From the NCBI GenBank assembly GCA_947846985.1, contig CANTUZ010000002.1, positions 14,146,087 through 14,210,086 on the forward strand: 64,000 nt of DNA, read 5' to 3'. The notes beneath the pieces are model-generated. The model made no database searches, had not been told where the DNA came from, and was given only the letters and a program-made list of their open reading frames with translations. Below are positions 12,501 to 25,833 of the stretch, in pieces. This DNA comes from Fratercula arctica. Taxonomy: Eukaryota > Chordata > Aves > Charadriiformes > Alcidae. Numbering within the stretch: the stretch's first letter is position 1; each line of letters begins with the position of its first letter. A program made the translations under genes and the position numbers.

Positions 12501-15100
12501 CTTGGTAATTTAGAATTTTTTTTTTAAATAGAGCATTTACTTCTTTACTTACTTATTTTTGTGAGTTGCCTCATCCAAGCGGAAATTTTTCATAGCCAGC
12601 AATATCTGAATGACTGATTTACTTGATAAAATAATTTCTAGTGGCATCAACATCAGCTGCAGGCCTAAATCTAGACAGAAAAATACTGCGTGCACTGATC
12701 TTTTAGACAAATGCACATGATGTATCCATGCTAGGTGACATCTTCCATAGGATTAAGTGTTGTGGGATGTCAACTCTGAATACAGCAAAGGATAAGATTA
12801 TGTAACATGGACTAAGAAAGATGATTCTTGGCAATTCATCGCGCTCTGCAGATCTCCTTGTAACTGTATGGTAAATTAATGCTCGCTGTCACTTCTTTCA
12901 ATCAGTAAAAGCCGAGTAAATAAAATAAGCTGTCACATTTTTTGTTCTTTTCAGTGTGAAATTGAAAACGTTTCTCAAGCTAATAAACTTGAGTCTAGGA
13001 CTGCTGGTATGTGCTTGACTTTTTCAAACAGTATACTTCAAAGCGCAGGAGCTAGATAAGCTAACAGCTCATTCAGTGAAGTTATTGTGTCGGAGGAAGC
13101 ATGTCTATCAAATGCTTGCTTTACAAATTTGAATAGATGTCGTTGTTCTCAGTAATGTCACCCACTCTCTGGCTGCAGGCATTGTTTGAACAGAGGGAAT
13201 GTGAAGAATTTTTTATTTATTTATTTTATTCAGGGGTGCTTCTTTGCAGGGAAATCAGCCATTCTTCCTTTGGATCTTCTTTATCAAAATGATGGTGCAA
13301 GCAGGAGTAGGGAGAGCCGGCCAAAGTGTTGAAGATCAAGCTGATGGTTTAGCTGAATGGTCTTCAGAGTTGATGAAACCAAGTGTAAGAAAAGTAAGGT
13401 ATCATGACAATTAAATGTTGCTTCTCGTTTTCTGAGAAACCGGGTCAGAAGGCAGTGTTAACATTGTTGGGAACTCCTAAGGAATACATCTTTGGGTTTT
13501 GTTGTTTACCAACTGTAAGTACAGATCACACAGTGGCTGACTTCTGTTTCTCCACGGTACTCTAGGTCAGTGTGTTACAGACATCTGCACGTTGCTGCAA
13601 CACGATTGTAAGACGAACACCAACAGCCCAAATACATTCCTTGTCTCAGTTACACCAATACAATCTGGCCCCTTCTGTTTATTTCAGCACTGAGTGAATT
13701 CTTTTGGTTATTTATAGATCCTTCTGAGATTGTGTCAGTGGGGTGAGAGTGAAGCTGCATTAGCAGCCTGAGTACTCCAGAGAGGTCTGTTGGCTGGCAC
13801 GTGTCCACTGGCTGTGTAAAAGTCACGCCAGAGAAGTGGCCTTGCATCTTTGCTACCATGGAGCAAGTGCACTGTCGACTTTGGACCAGCAGTGAGAGAC
13901 TTCAGCCACAGACTGGAAGAAGAACTATGACTCATGGTTCTGTTTTTTTGTGCCCTGACTCTCCAGGAGGGAAGTAATCTCTTTCTCTGATATGTGTGAT
14001 TCAAAGGTAGTATTTTTTTGCCTGGTGTTCTTGAGAAAGGCGTTGGGAGGGAAATAGCAAATTGTACGTAATGGGCAGGACTTTGCTTTATCCAGAGAAA
14101 GTCAAAGTACGAGATAGTAGTTGCTTTATACAGCTGCAGAATCTGTTATTGCTCCCTTATCTGACTTGCCTGAAAAGCCATATAGCTCTGTGCTTCTTCA
14201 CGTATCTGCACTGACAACTACCTTTAACAGACTGTACTGGGTTTCTGTCATGCCTTCAATCCTCCATGGCTCCGTTACAGTTGCTCAGGGAGTCTCAAAG
14301 AGGACTAAAGAAATTAGATGGACAGGAACTGAGTGGAAGCTTTCCAGGGAATGAAAGGATAGAAAAGTAATTTTGTAGGTTGGCTGAGCTCTTGATGAGA
14401 TGTTTAATGCTGCTGTGATTTAATTTTATTGCTAATGGTGCATCAGGGTGTTTGAGCATTTTGGTAGGAGTCTCTTGGTTATTATTTAAATCAAAGGGAA
14501 TAAAATACAATAGGTGTCATTAAAAATCTCTGTCTTTGTTTTGGAGAGGTTTAGTAGCACTTTGCATGTATCTAGTAGGAGATATTTGTCCCAATTCTTA
14601 TTTTCATTAATGCTTTTTTACACACTTTGGTCAGACAGAAGACTCCTGATGTTGTCATAAATTGTTTATATTCTTCCTTTCTGCTCTTGACAGGGCTTTG
14701 CTCAGGCACAGTGCCATACTATACTGCTTTGGAGCATGCCACAGTTGTGCTCTGAGTCCAGGAACTAGCTCAGGGAATATGAGTTTGTGTGCCTTGGCCC
14801 ACGGAATAAATGAAACCAGACCCGTCATCTCTACCATATGAATATTTCAGTCTATATCTTGGACCATCTTGTCTTTGTTAAAGACACCACTGTGCTTTTT
14901 AACCTATCCATTGTTAATTAATGAAGGGCCAAGTAGCAAAGGTGAGCTCTCAGAAAGAAGTGGATATCTGCAAATAGCAGATATTAGCAAATAGCAGGAT
15001 GAGCCACTCTGCCGCACACGAACGTACGAGAACACTCATTCAGTGAAGGTGCTTAACGCTTTAATTCCCGTAACAGAAAATGATCTCCTAGAATTTTCCT
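6551..15100. other. Non-coding unique DNA
   Basis: No gene is supported. Short A/T runs occur at about 10623, 11244 and 12211. A CpG-rich open patch at 8112-8282 is described in the findings. A direct repeat 'gcaaatagcag' occurs at 14970-14980 and 14987-14997. The rest is ordinary AT-rich sequence in which I recognise no repeat family. Confidence 0.7.
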
Positions 15101-15132
15101 CTTTGGGTTACCTGGTGTAATTTCTATGAATC

Positions 15133-15156
15133 TATGTAAGAATAGATTCTTACATA
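15133..15156. repeat. Inverted repeat, 11-bp arms, 2-bp spacer
   Basis: The left arm 'tatgtaagaat' (15133-15143) is the exact reverse complement of the right arm 'attcttacata' (15146-15156), separated by 'ag'. It could form a cruciform or a self-paired RNA. No gene is next to it. Confidence 0.85.
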
Positions 15157-15732
15157 CAAAGACAAGCTCTTATGTGAGGTAAAAAACTTACCGAGAATAA
15201 ATTCCTGTGGGCAAACATTGAATTTTATTGTGTTTTTCACTGTAATTGTTTCTCTTCTGTTACTTTGTTTTGCATTTCACCTTCCTTGTCTCGGTAACAT
15301 TTTTTTGGTGTTTCTGAGACATCTCTCAGCTGCTCCATCACTACAAGTGTTTCAGAGGAGGTTGTAGTATTGTCTGAAAGATGTTGTTCTACTGATCTCT
15401 TAACCCACATATTTTTATCTTCTCCAAGGAGGATCATTTCTAGATGACAACTCACTCCTTGTTTATTTTGGTTGCACATAGATGACCTTTACCTCTGTTG
15501 TCACTTAACTGTTCAATTTCAAGCCATAACATTATCATTTCCTTGCTATAGAACTGGACAACCTTATTAGTTCTTTTTGCAGCTCTAGAAGACCGTATCA
15601 GACCCATTGCTGAAATAATGCTGCATGATTCTGAGCCCAAAAAGACAAAAAAACTTCAATCACAACTTTTTCAGCTGGGGTAGTTGAGTGCTTGTTTAAT
15701 TGTACAAATAAGAAGGCAGTGCTGCAACTTGC

Positions 15733-15754
15733 TTTAACTCAAGCTTGAGTTAAA
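15733..15754. repeat. Perfect 22-bp palindrome
   Basis: The half-site 'tttaactcaag' is followed directly by its exact reverse complement, centred on a HindIII-type 'aagctt'. An 8-bp inverted repeat (caggaata / tattcctg, 2-bp spacer, 15762-15779) follows 7 bp later. Two self-complementary motifs so close together are unusual, but no protein-binding family is recognised. Confidence 0.85.
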
Positions 15755-15779
15755 AGATTGTCAGGAATAAGTATTCCTG

Positions 15780-18700
15780 GAATATTACTGGGGTACTGGA
15801 GTGATTACTATCTCAGTACTACTATAAATAAGAACATATTACTTCTGCATATTGCTTAACTATTTTCACTGTAGTGAGATGACCACCACTATTAATAGTC
15901 CTTTGGGCATGGGAATAAGCTTTTCCAAGAAAAGAGGTGAAGTAAAATGTGTATTCATGTTTCTTTTTTAATTTGGGGAGGGAAATAATTTCTGGGGTTT
16001 GTTGTTGTTGTTTGCTTTTTTGTTTTGGTTTGGTTTGGGTTTTTTTCTCTTCAATATGTACTTTAAAACTAAGGACAGCCTCTACCTTGATTTCTCCATT
16101 TAGCACTGTGCCTGATTTAACACCTTTTTTCTTTTAGGATCCAAAGTAGAGAGCTGGCCTGAGGAATCTGAAGGGCTTTCAACCACAAAAATCCGTACAT
16201 TTATCGAAACCAACAATTTTTGACGTAAGATTCCTGAAAGACAGAGAAGTCATCCTAACAGTATTCGTATCTAATTGTCTCAAGGGACACCAGCAACAGA
16301 AAATACTCTTTGTGTCTGACAATTAAAGGTAATTATTACCAGTTAAATGGAAGCTTCCATCTCAAATAAATAGAAAAAAATAGAGCCAGTCTTCAGTATC
16401 ATAGTTTCAGTTTCTGTTATTTTGTTTCCCTATTTCACTACAGTTTCTATGTCAGCATAAAAGTCTTACGGTGATATAAGGATGTGGAATAGAAACTTGG
16501 AACATACTTATTTATAGATTTGTGGGTTTGGACTAATTTGGTCATTTTTGTTTAGACAGCGGCAAGAAACTGCTTCATGGGAAGCTTTAGCATTGGTAAA
16601 TATTTTTAATCACAGAAACATATTTTCTGTATCTTTGCCCTGGTTAGCCTCTGGTGTTACAAATAGCTTTCTGCCAATTTCCTGAGAAGATTGTTTCACA
16701 GCCTAAAACTTCTATTAGAAAGTTTTAAATTGTATTGTTTGCATTGTGATATTAACTCTTTTCATTGCTGACTTCTGATGAAAACAAGGATGTGGTCATT
16801 AAGGGGGAACACACATCACGTAATTTAGAAGTCTGCAGCATAAATGTCTGCAGCTGGGTGTGTGGGTGAGTTCGCTTTAAAGTCAATGAAGAGGCAGAGG
16901 CATTTTTAGAGTGTACTTATGCTAACATATTTTAGGTGTTTACTTCAGGAGAAGAGGTGTGGCATCCTGTGCTCCACTGACTGTGTTTACTAGATATCCA
17001 TTGACTCCATTAAGCCTGGGAAACTGGACTTTACATCCTGAATTGTAGAAGTCTAATGAGTCTTATCCAGAAAAGTACATGCAAATCACAGCGATGATGA
17101 GAGCAATCTGCAAGCATATTATGTGATACTAATTTGCAAATTATATAGACCCATCGTTAGGCCATTTGGCTGTTCCAGACTGCTGGCCAGTGAGGAAGAA
17201 AGGACAATATATACTTTGCACAGCTGGAGAAAAATACTTATGTGGATGCTGGGATGGTGAAGAGAGACAGGATACGATGAAAATTATGTTAAGTCACGAT
17301 ACAGATAATTCTCCATCACAGGAAAGCATTTTGAGACCTTGGTGTTATGTGAGATGACAAGCAGGTATCTGCTGGCAGGAGAATACTGAATTAGGGACTC
17401 ATATGAAAAAATCATTTGGAGAACAGAAAAGATGAGTTGGAGTAATGAAAAAAAAATACATTAAGAAGTTGACATACAGACAAAAATACACTGAAAATAA
17501 GACAGAGTAAGGTGAACTAAGATGATGTTATTGCCCTTGGAAAATACAGATGAAATTGGGTTCCCACTGGACCAGACACTGGATGAGCCTAGTACGAAAG
17601 ACAACTCAAATAGTTTGAAAACTAGATATTTTGTTCAATTTTTAAAAGAATTTTTCCATGTTAAATTTACAGGTACATTGACTGGACTCAGTACCAAGAC
17701 AATGCTCTGTGGGGACTATTCAGTAGATAATCTTCATAGTAAATTGTACTTTCTCTTTCTCTTCCTTGGTTTTTTTCCATCCTTGTGATTATTTCATTTG
17801 GTTCTCGCCTTCAGCTACCTGTCTATAATTATAGTAAAGATTATTCAGGAATGTGTTTGTTGGAAGTAAGCACAGGAACATCACCACAGCTCAACAGTGA
17901 CAGCTTGATCCATGCATCAGTGGCTATCAAAAAGGACATCTCAGCCAGTCATTCATTCATTCATGAGACATCCACTGAGTTGCTTTCTGGTACAGTAATG
18001 CTATCAAAACTGCGAGTTTCAAAAATGCTAGTTTCTATCACAGTGCATTATATCAAGAGGATTAGAGAACTGCAGGAGGTCTGGAGCACCCATTTTTGAG
18101 ATTGTTTTGGATCAATCGCCCTGTGTAGCTCAGACCTGTTTCTTCAGCATGAAGAAATCTACACAATTACAACTGATTCCAAGTAATAATAAGAAAAACA
18201 AAGAAATAGGGGCACATTCTTTCCAGCATGCAGAATTGTAGTTCTCGGAGAATTCTGTAAGAATCAATAAAGTGCAAAGTCAGAAGTCAGCTTTTGTACC
18301 TGACAAATCATTCAATAGACAAAAAAACCCTAAAACTGGGCCCTAGTATCAGTGTTTAAACATACAGATCAGAAAATTCCAATGTAAACAAGTTTTAATG
18401 ACACGAAATCTGCCAATGGATATGTTGGTATACAAATGTGTTCCAGATCACATGGTTTCAATGGGAAAAGTTTTGTTTAAAGAAATTCAAATTCAATCAA
18501 ATTCTGTTTTAAGTGACTCAGATATCTAATTTTCATACACCTTTCTAATGGTTTGATACACACCCATTGAAGTCATCAGTAATCTCCGATTAAACCCTAT
18601 GGGAAAGCATATGGTGGTAAATGAATTATTCCATTTTCTATAGTCAGATTTCTATCTATAAAATTAAGGCTTAGCATCCTCTAGATAAAATACAGAAGTA

Positions 18701-21337
18701 CATGTAAATATTTACTTCAACAATTTAAGACTAGGTTTAAGATTAAATACATGCACATTTTACAGTAGAAGAATGAACTTCAGTATGTAGTTACATAATG
18801 TGGTGGACTAATTCCTTAGAGCCTGGTAGTACATAAAGATGCCAGTTATCTCATGTAATGGGCAATGAAAAGGTATATTTTATATTTAGATTATAAGAAA
18901 CACTTTTTAACACTGTTTATAAAGAGAAGTTTAACTGCAAAAATGAACTCAATTAGTCAATGTAGCAAGCAGTAATTTTTAATACAAGATCTAACACAAG
19001 ATTCTTATAATCTGGACAGGTTTAGATGATACTGCTGAGATGTGCATTTGTTTATCTTTATAATAAATCTTTCCTTTTGATCTCCAGCCTGCCAGTATCA
19101 ATCTTTCCTGATCCAAGGAAGCCCCATGTGTTTTTGTTAGAGCTTAAATTAAGAAGGTTGGAACCAAATAGCAGTAATGACACTGGGAATCACTAGGAAT
19201 CTGGAAACAATTGCATTTGCTGTTGAATGTATATATGTATGTAGAAAAATTTCAAATATAGAGGTACTGTTAATAGCGCTAGTTTAATTGGTGGAGTTGT
19301 GGATTCCAAGGAATCTTGCATGTTCTTTGCTTTGGAATAGCTTTGTGAAGATTCTTTTGCTACTGGATAAAGGAAATGGACGTTATGGGGTGTCAGCACT
19401 GAAAACCAAAATCATGAGCAACATTTTCATTTACTCCCTTGAATGGTAAATCTAAGACTCCTCAGAATCTTTACCAATGTCTTTAGGCTGCAGCTGATTT
19501 TCCTCCTGCTATTTTTCTTTTCTCTTTTATTTCTAGGCTGCTCACTTTCTTAGATTGAATTTTGTCTACTGCAAAAGAGTTTTCAACTTCAGTATGAAAC
19601 ATATTAGGGGAATAAACCATAAACGACTCTGCAGTTTACAACAGGGTGTCCATAAGGTGCCCTCACATAAAAGCGTAGAACAAGAAAATAAGTGCAGTAA
19701 AATAATAAAAGATCTATTTCACTGCTTACTCACTCATGCCATAAAACCAAAAGTAATGTCTGGCTCTAGCAGACATGCCATATTCTTTTAAATGGCTGAA
19801 AGGACAAGAGTTGGCAGTAAGGATTAGTTTCTGCTGTGGACAGAAGGGAAGCTTAATGTTTAGCCTATTAGTCCTTTTTGCATCCCTTGATCTGTTTCCC
19901 TTGAGGCCTGCAGGTGAGTTTTTTGCTTGCTCTTGAAGCTGGTAATGCCAGGAGTTCTGTCTTCAGCTGTTTCTTTCCTCTCCCTCAAAAATTCAGTTCA
20001 TCTGTGAAGGACTTGTTATGCTGGGTCTCTAACCAATAAATCTCCCCAGACTTGATGCTTGAACTAGAGATACACCAAGAATGCACAAGACAAGATCCCA
20101 AGCAGCCATAACTCTTGTTTATGGCCATAAATGGGGTTATTCTGATTTATGTCTATTAAAGAAAGCCAAATGTGTTGTTAGTGAGGTGCTTCCTCACTAA
20201 CACCACTGACACACCAGCCCCTTACACTGCGTAACTAACTGAGATAATTTGCCACAATTTCTTCCTGGCTTTTCTCGGAACCACATGGTAGAATGAAGAC
20301 CTCTTTCAACCTAATTTTTCAGCCCTCTCTTTGAATGTGGTGAGTCTCTTGAATGGCCTGTACAAGCTAGGACAAGGAATGGGCTTGGTGTTTGGATCAC
20401 TGGGAAGGTCAAGAGCAGCGCTATTTGTATCTGTTATAGATGGCACGTGCAAACTCATGAATGATTAATCTCACAACAGCTTAAGTATGCCCCGTAAATT
20501 CCTCTCAGATTTGTCTCCTGCATCCATGAGAACTTGCAGTTTTAACCCCCGTGTCATCAATTCCTTGCTATTTCTCTGTCTCAACCATCTTTCCTTTAAA
20601 ACCGCTACAGTCTTGAATCAGGCCATTATTTCATCCTTGAAAATCAGTTTCCATTTACCCAGTTCACCACTTTCTGAAACCACAGTAACTCATGATTGCT
20701 GGGGCCAGAGGGGAATTGCCTGAGAGATGTGTAATGCACTGAGCTAACGCGTAAGGCTAAAGTATAAAATTTAAGTTATAAATGAAAGTGACAAGCAAAA
20801 TTTTTCTCCACTTAGCTTTATTAATGATGCAATATTTTATTGCCTGTGGCTAAAAGTATTTATTGTCATTGTGTTTAGCTGTAATTTGGTTTCATAATTC
20901 AGTTTGCTTTTTACATTTTTTTTTTTACGTTTTTTTCCCCAATATGACTTTGTTTCCATGCAGATTGTTGTCGTAGTGTGTTCACGTAGTAAGTGTGTGG
21001 TCTTCTGGGAGCAAACATGCAGATTGGCATTAATCTGAAGAAGCAAAGGCTTCACTGTGGGCTTCTTTTTAATCATGTGAGTATGCAGCTGAAATCAATA
21101 GCTACACAGATTGTCATTCGAGGCTGAGTAATAAAACTGCATGTGTTTTTTTGGTTGTAGGCTCAAACATGTATCTGGCAACATCAACCAGCAATGTCTT
21201 CAACATTTATTTATTACAGAAAAAGTCCCACTGACAGCAGAAGGAATACTTGTATGTTTTAAATCAAGTAACTAGTAGGTCACAAGCAGTGTTAAGGATC
21301 TTGCAGAATCAAGACTTGTATTTGTATATCGTATATT
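15780..21337. other. Non-coding unique DNA
   Basis: No gene is supported; open frames are up to about 104 codons, without domains. A (CATT)n-like run lies at about 17951-17963. T-rich and GTT-rich low-complexity sequence lies at about 15999-16047. A strong hairpin at 20172-20206 is listed separately. The remainder is AT-rich sequence without a recognised family. Confidence 0.7.
20172..20206. repeat. Stem-loop, 15-bp arms with one mismatch
   Basis: Arms 20172-20186 and 20192-20206 are reverse complements except for one pair, around a 5-nt loop 'tgctt'. The inner 11 bp ('tgttagtgagg' / 'cctcactaaca') are perfect. The stem is too short for a typical microRNA precursor, where about 30 bp would be expected. 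It could be a remnant terminal structure of a small mobile element or a chance hairpin. Confidence 0.8.
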
Positions 21338-21700
21338 AGAGTGTGTTCAGGGAAAAGTAATGAGAATCATCACAAACAACAAAAACCTTTGAAGAGGAGA
21401 ATTTGAAAAGATGAAATGGTTTGATTTAGAAAGGAGAGGAATAAGAGCAAACATATCAGAAGTATATGAAATGGTGACTGCTATTCATGGAAGAATGTGA
21501 ATGTCCCTTTTCTCTGATAAATAGTATAACAACAAGGGAAAATAAAAGGCAAGCTGGAAACCATTATAAGGAAACACTTTTTTCTACAGTATGTAATTAG
21601 GTAATAGAATTCATTCTCAGAGGAAATGAGACCACTGAAGATTCCTAGTGAGACTGAGTATTCACATATTATATGAATATACCTGGAATTATAACAAATG
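21338..21700 (+). mobile_element. Old CR1-type LINE fragment
   Basis: This stretch follows the order of the CR1 ORF2-end/3' region. It starts with 'gtgttcagggaaaagtaatgag', resembling the '...gtccagagaag...' block. A purine-rich 'gaagaggagaatttgaaaagatgaaatggtttgattta' type section follows, then '...gtatatgaaatggtg', and later 'ctggaaaccattataagg' and 'gaattcattctcagagg'. The match is diverged and full of small indels, so it is an old, 5'-truncated, inactive copy. Family assignment is from remembered consensus; the subfamily is not determined. Confidence 0.6.
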
Positions 21701-21704
21701 GCAT

Positions 21705-24700
21705 ACAAGCAACGTAATAATACTTATTGAAATGGCCATTCAACCTTGTGCTCCAGGGCTCAACATAACCTAAATGAGACTAGTGCTGCTGTACAAAAGC
21801 AGTTGATATCTGACAGAAGGGACAAATTACATTGCACCTGTTTAATAGAACGGTCTTCTGCCATCTTCTCAGTTACCTGGTGATGCCCACTCTCACAGAC
21901 AGCATTAGTGTGTCGATAAAGCCATAGTCTTTTCTTCTGTAGGTCTAACCTAATATGATGGTTCCAGTTCTTCTATGTATCTGTCTAATAACCTTCAAAA
22001 GGTATAGATTGGGCATTTAATGTATTGTCTCTTGGTAGCTTTGTGCAGTATATTACTAGTTCAATAGACTATGCATTTGAGAGATATCTTCAATCTGTGT
22101 TAAAAGAGGAAAAAGGAGGTAAAAGAGACATTGGATCTTTATTTGGCCTTTTTGTGTGTGTTTTTTTATTTTGTTTTGTTGTGTTTTTTTTTTTTTTAAT
22201 TTTATTTTAATTAATTGGAATAAACCCTCTTGATGATTAGGTCTTTGCAGCATTTTTCAGCATTAGTGACCCTATCATCAAATATGTTTCTGTTCTTTCA
22301 CCCCCCTTTATTGATTTTAATATTCTTTTTCTAAGATGAAAATTTTTATAGTACTTTCAAATCAAGGATCTTCATAGAGTAGTTCCTGCACTTTTTGGCT
22401 TTCATCTTTATTGCCTTCATTCTGAAGAGAATATAGAAGGATGATGGTCTTGATGAAATCCATAATGACCATGGCAGTGCAGAAGTAGCATCATGAAACT
22501 CCTCTTTCTGCTCTAAGTACATGGAAAGCATAAATAACAATGACAGAAGGGATTTTTGCTAAAACTCTCATCCTTCAAAGCGCATGGCTCTTTAAAGTTG
22601 ATTCAAGGTGGGCACCTAAAATTCCCAAATTGCCAGCAATGCCAGTTATGTGTATTTCTTTGCCTTGTTGTGCAGCTTCAAGTGTGGATTACAGAAGTTA
22701 ACATCTTTGTGGGCACTGGCATTTTCACAGCAAATTGGTTCTGTTTCACTTCTCACTTCTGTTATATGCGCATCTTAATTGTTTAATGTAATATTTCTAC
22801 TTAATTACAGGAAATGTCACTTACTGTATTGATGGTAAAATGAACACAGGCGATGTAAATGACATTGTACATTTTTACAATGAGAGGGAAAATGATTCAT
22901 TATGAGACGGAATAAATTAACTCATACATCAAATGCTTCTAAGAGGTGTAAGAGGTGGAGGTAGGAGGTGCCTCCAGTTTAATCTCTCCTGTAGAGGAAA
23001 TTAGAGTCAAATTATATTAGACACTAAAGGGCAGAAACGGTCTCCATGGCCTAGAAGAGCATATAGTGGTGCCTAACATTTATAGACACACAACGTATCA
23101 TCTTGAAGTTTATACGCCATGAGGATCACTTCATTTATCACTTCAAGTACATTGTAGCATCATAGCATACTCCTTCACAAATGTTATTAGAAAGCATGAA
23201 TTCAGTCATGGCTAGTATAAAGCAGCTGGAGCACGCTTGCAGGAGAGGGCACGTACATAAGAGGAATCACAATGAATTTCATGAAGTAGAAGCTGCAAAT
23301 TGATGACTTTAGGTCAGACACGGAAAATTTCTGGAAACTTGATCTTAACTAGTAAAGAGGCTCTGAGTCTATAAATTATTTCTGTTCGTTGTCCAGAGAT
23401 CTAAGCTATGGCAATCCCTGGGGATGAACACTATTCATCCAGTAACAAGATCAGATTTCTAAAGAAGTGTGTATACTTCAGCCTTACTCTGCCCAACTTA
23501 GGTTTATTCTTTCTTTTTTTGCTTTCACATATAAGTATTTAATGCCTTCTATCAAGCTGGAGTCACTATTCAAAATGTTTTACAGGCTTAGAAGGAAATT
23601 GCTTGAGGAGCGGTGTTTTACGAGGGGAAAAAAACCCATTTATTTGCATGAAGAAGGACACTTTTGCTCATGAACCCTCAAAGCAGTACGCAGCATAAAG
23701 CTAACACCAGTCATCTCCCAGAGTTCACAACAAACAGTCCAACGAAAACTCTCAAGATTTCTCTTTCAGTTTTCATACAGCGATTCCTCAGGATGAGGGG
23801 ACAACAAAAGTTAAGGCATCATTTGTTCTGGAGGGCAGGAAAAAAGCACAGAGAAGGGGTGTTTGATTATCAGATGGTCAAGGTTTTGAGCCTGTGAGAA
23901 AAGGAATGGCCAAGTGGTAGAAGGAGACAGAAGATTGAAAGACATTGAGGCTGTTTATTAGATACTCAGAGTGGGGATAGTCTTTGCTTTTATTTATTTT
24001 TGGTGAACTTTTTAAATAGAAATCATCTTCATTCTAACACAGAGTGCAGAGATTAAAACCTCAGTGTTTGCCACAAAAGAGAATTTGTTTTCCCAGACAG
24101 CCATACTGCCGACCAGCATTGCACAGGCATCTCTTCACATCCCTCCCTCTGCGACATCCCTCATGGTAGTTCTTTCCCTTCCCCATTCCTACTGTGTATA
24201 TGTGTATGTGTATACACACACTTTGAGGATTCAAAATGCTGCTAACTCTCTTGGCACCACAAAGCCAGTGGAAATAAGCGTAAGTCACTAATAAATGTTA
24301 CATCCCAAAGCTACAGCATGAAGAAAGATGGCCTCTTTCCCAGAAGCTGTGCACTGAATATTTAAATTTGTTTGCAAACCAGCACTGACTGTGGTGTTGT
24401 CAGCCAGTGCACGTAGCTAAGTGCAAGTGGTGCAGACTGCAGTTAATTAGTAAGTTTGCTTTGCTAGGCTGTGACTCCAGCAACTTTCTTCTCATAAAAT
24501 ACCTTTCATGTACATAGCTGGAAACAAAACGTTCCTCAAAGAAGTTCTGTCCATGTGTTTAACTCTTCTCCAGAATGTCACCAATTCACAATCTCCTGAA
24601 TAAAAACAAATCAATGTTAGTGTGAACATACAAGGGGTTCTGAATGTCTATCGCTTCTCACTATTATCTAAAGATTTCCTCTTGAGTATACATTTCCTCT

Positions 24701-25802
24701 GGTATGCTTACTACATTCTTCTTGTACAAAGTCTTCTTCACATGCACTTATACATACATTAGGTGTTTTCAAGAGGTTGGTGCAATGTGTACATTATTTA
24801 TAGGTTGTCCATCACGTAGACTATTTGAGGATTTAAAAAAAAAAAAAAAAAGAGTTAAAATAATATAAAAATATAAAAATACAATGCTAATTAATCATAG
24901 ATACAATTTGGCAACCAAGTCTAGTCCTTGAATATATAAATATACTTGTCTTATTTGAAATACTAAGTCATTTTTTAAATCTTTTTTTATGTGAGACAGA
25001 GGGACAAGAGGGGAAGGGCAGAAGACAGGGACAATGCCTGATATATTATCTTTTTTCCCTTCATTCAGGAGGATTTACTTTGAAACCAAACCTGCTCAGG
25101 ATTTTGGAAGGGTCTTTCTGCCTGCAGTTTAGATCCCTTGGTCCTAATTTGCTTTTCTCACATATACCAGAATAAATGGCATTCAACTTCATTGAAGTCA
25201 GTGGAACTACACGGAGGTAAAACCGATAGAAGAAAATTAAACGTTTTAAAGCAAACTTACTGCAATACCTTCGTACAGGTGAAATCAGTTAGTTTAGTCC
25301 ATTAATCACTTGTCAAAGTCTGACATTATATAAAGCTTTAGCAGCTGGAGTCTATTGTCCAGACAAGGATAATCAGCAAATCCAAGTTTATAAATTGTTG
25401 ACTGGAAACAATGGTGTGGAGATAACCCTGGAGAGGTTGTGGAAGACTTCACTGGAGTTTATTTGCATTGCAATTCTGCTGGAAGTCACAGAGCCTTGGC
25501 TTCCTACCTATTTACTGCCATTTATTTTTGATATGCCCCAAAGCATCCATGACACTTATTAAAATAGAACGGTGTCTAGGCAGCCAGCAACGCTACTGTA
25601 TCTTGTTTCAGCAGTTACTCTATTTTAAGAGGTTCTAAAGAGGTTCAGTGTGCATCTTCAGACCTACTATATCTGTTGATTCATGTGGCTTGTGAAACCT
25701 TTGACATAGATCCAAATTTCCAATATCTAAGAAGGGAATCTGCATAGTTTACAGTGTCCACTTAGTGTTGTGGCTTAGCAAGCTGTTCATCTCATTTATA
25801 TA

Positions 25803-25833
<31 letters not shown>

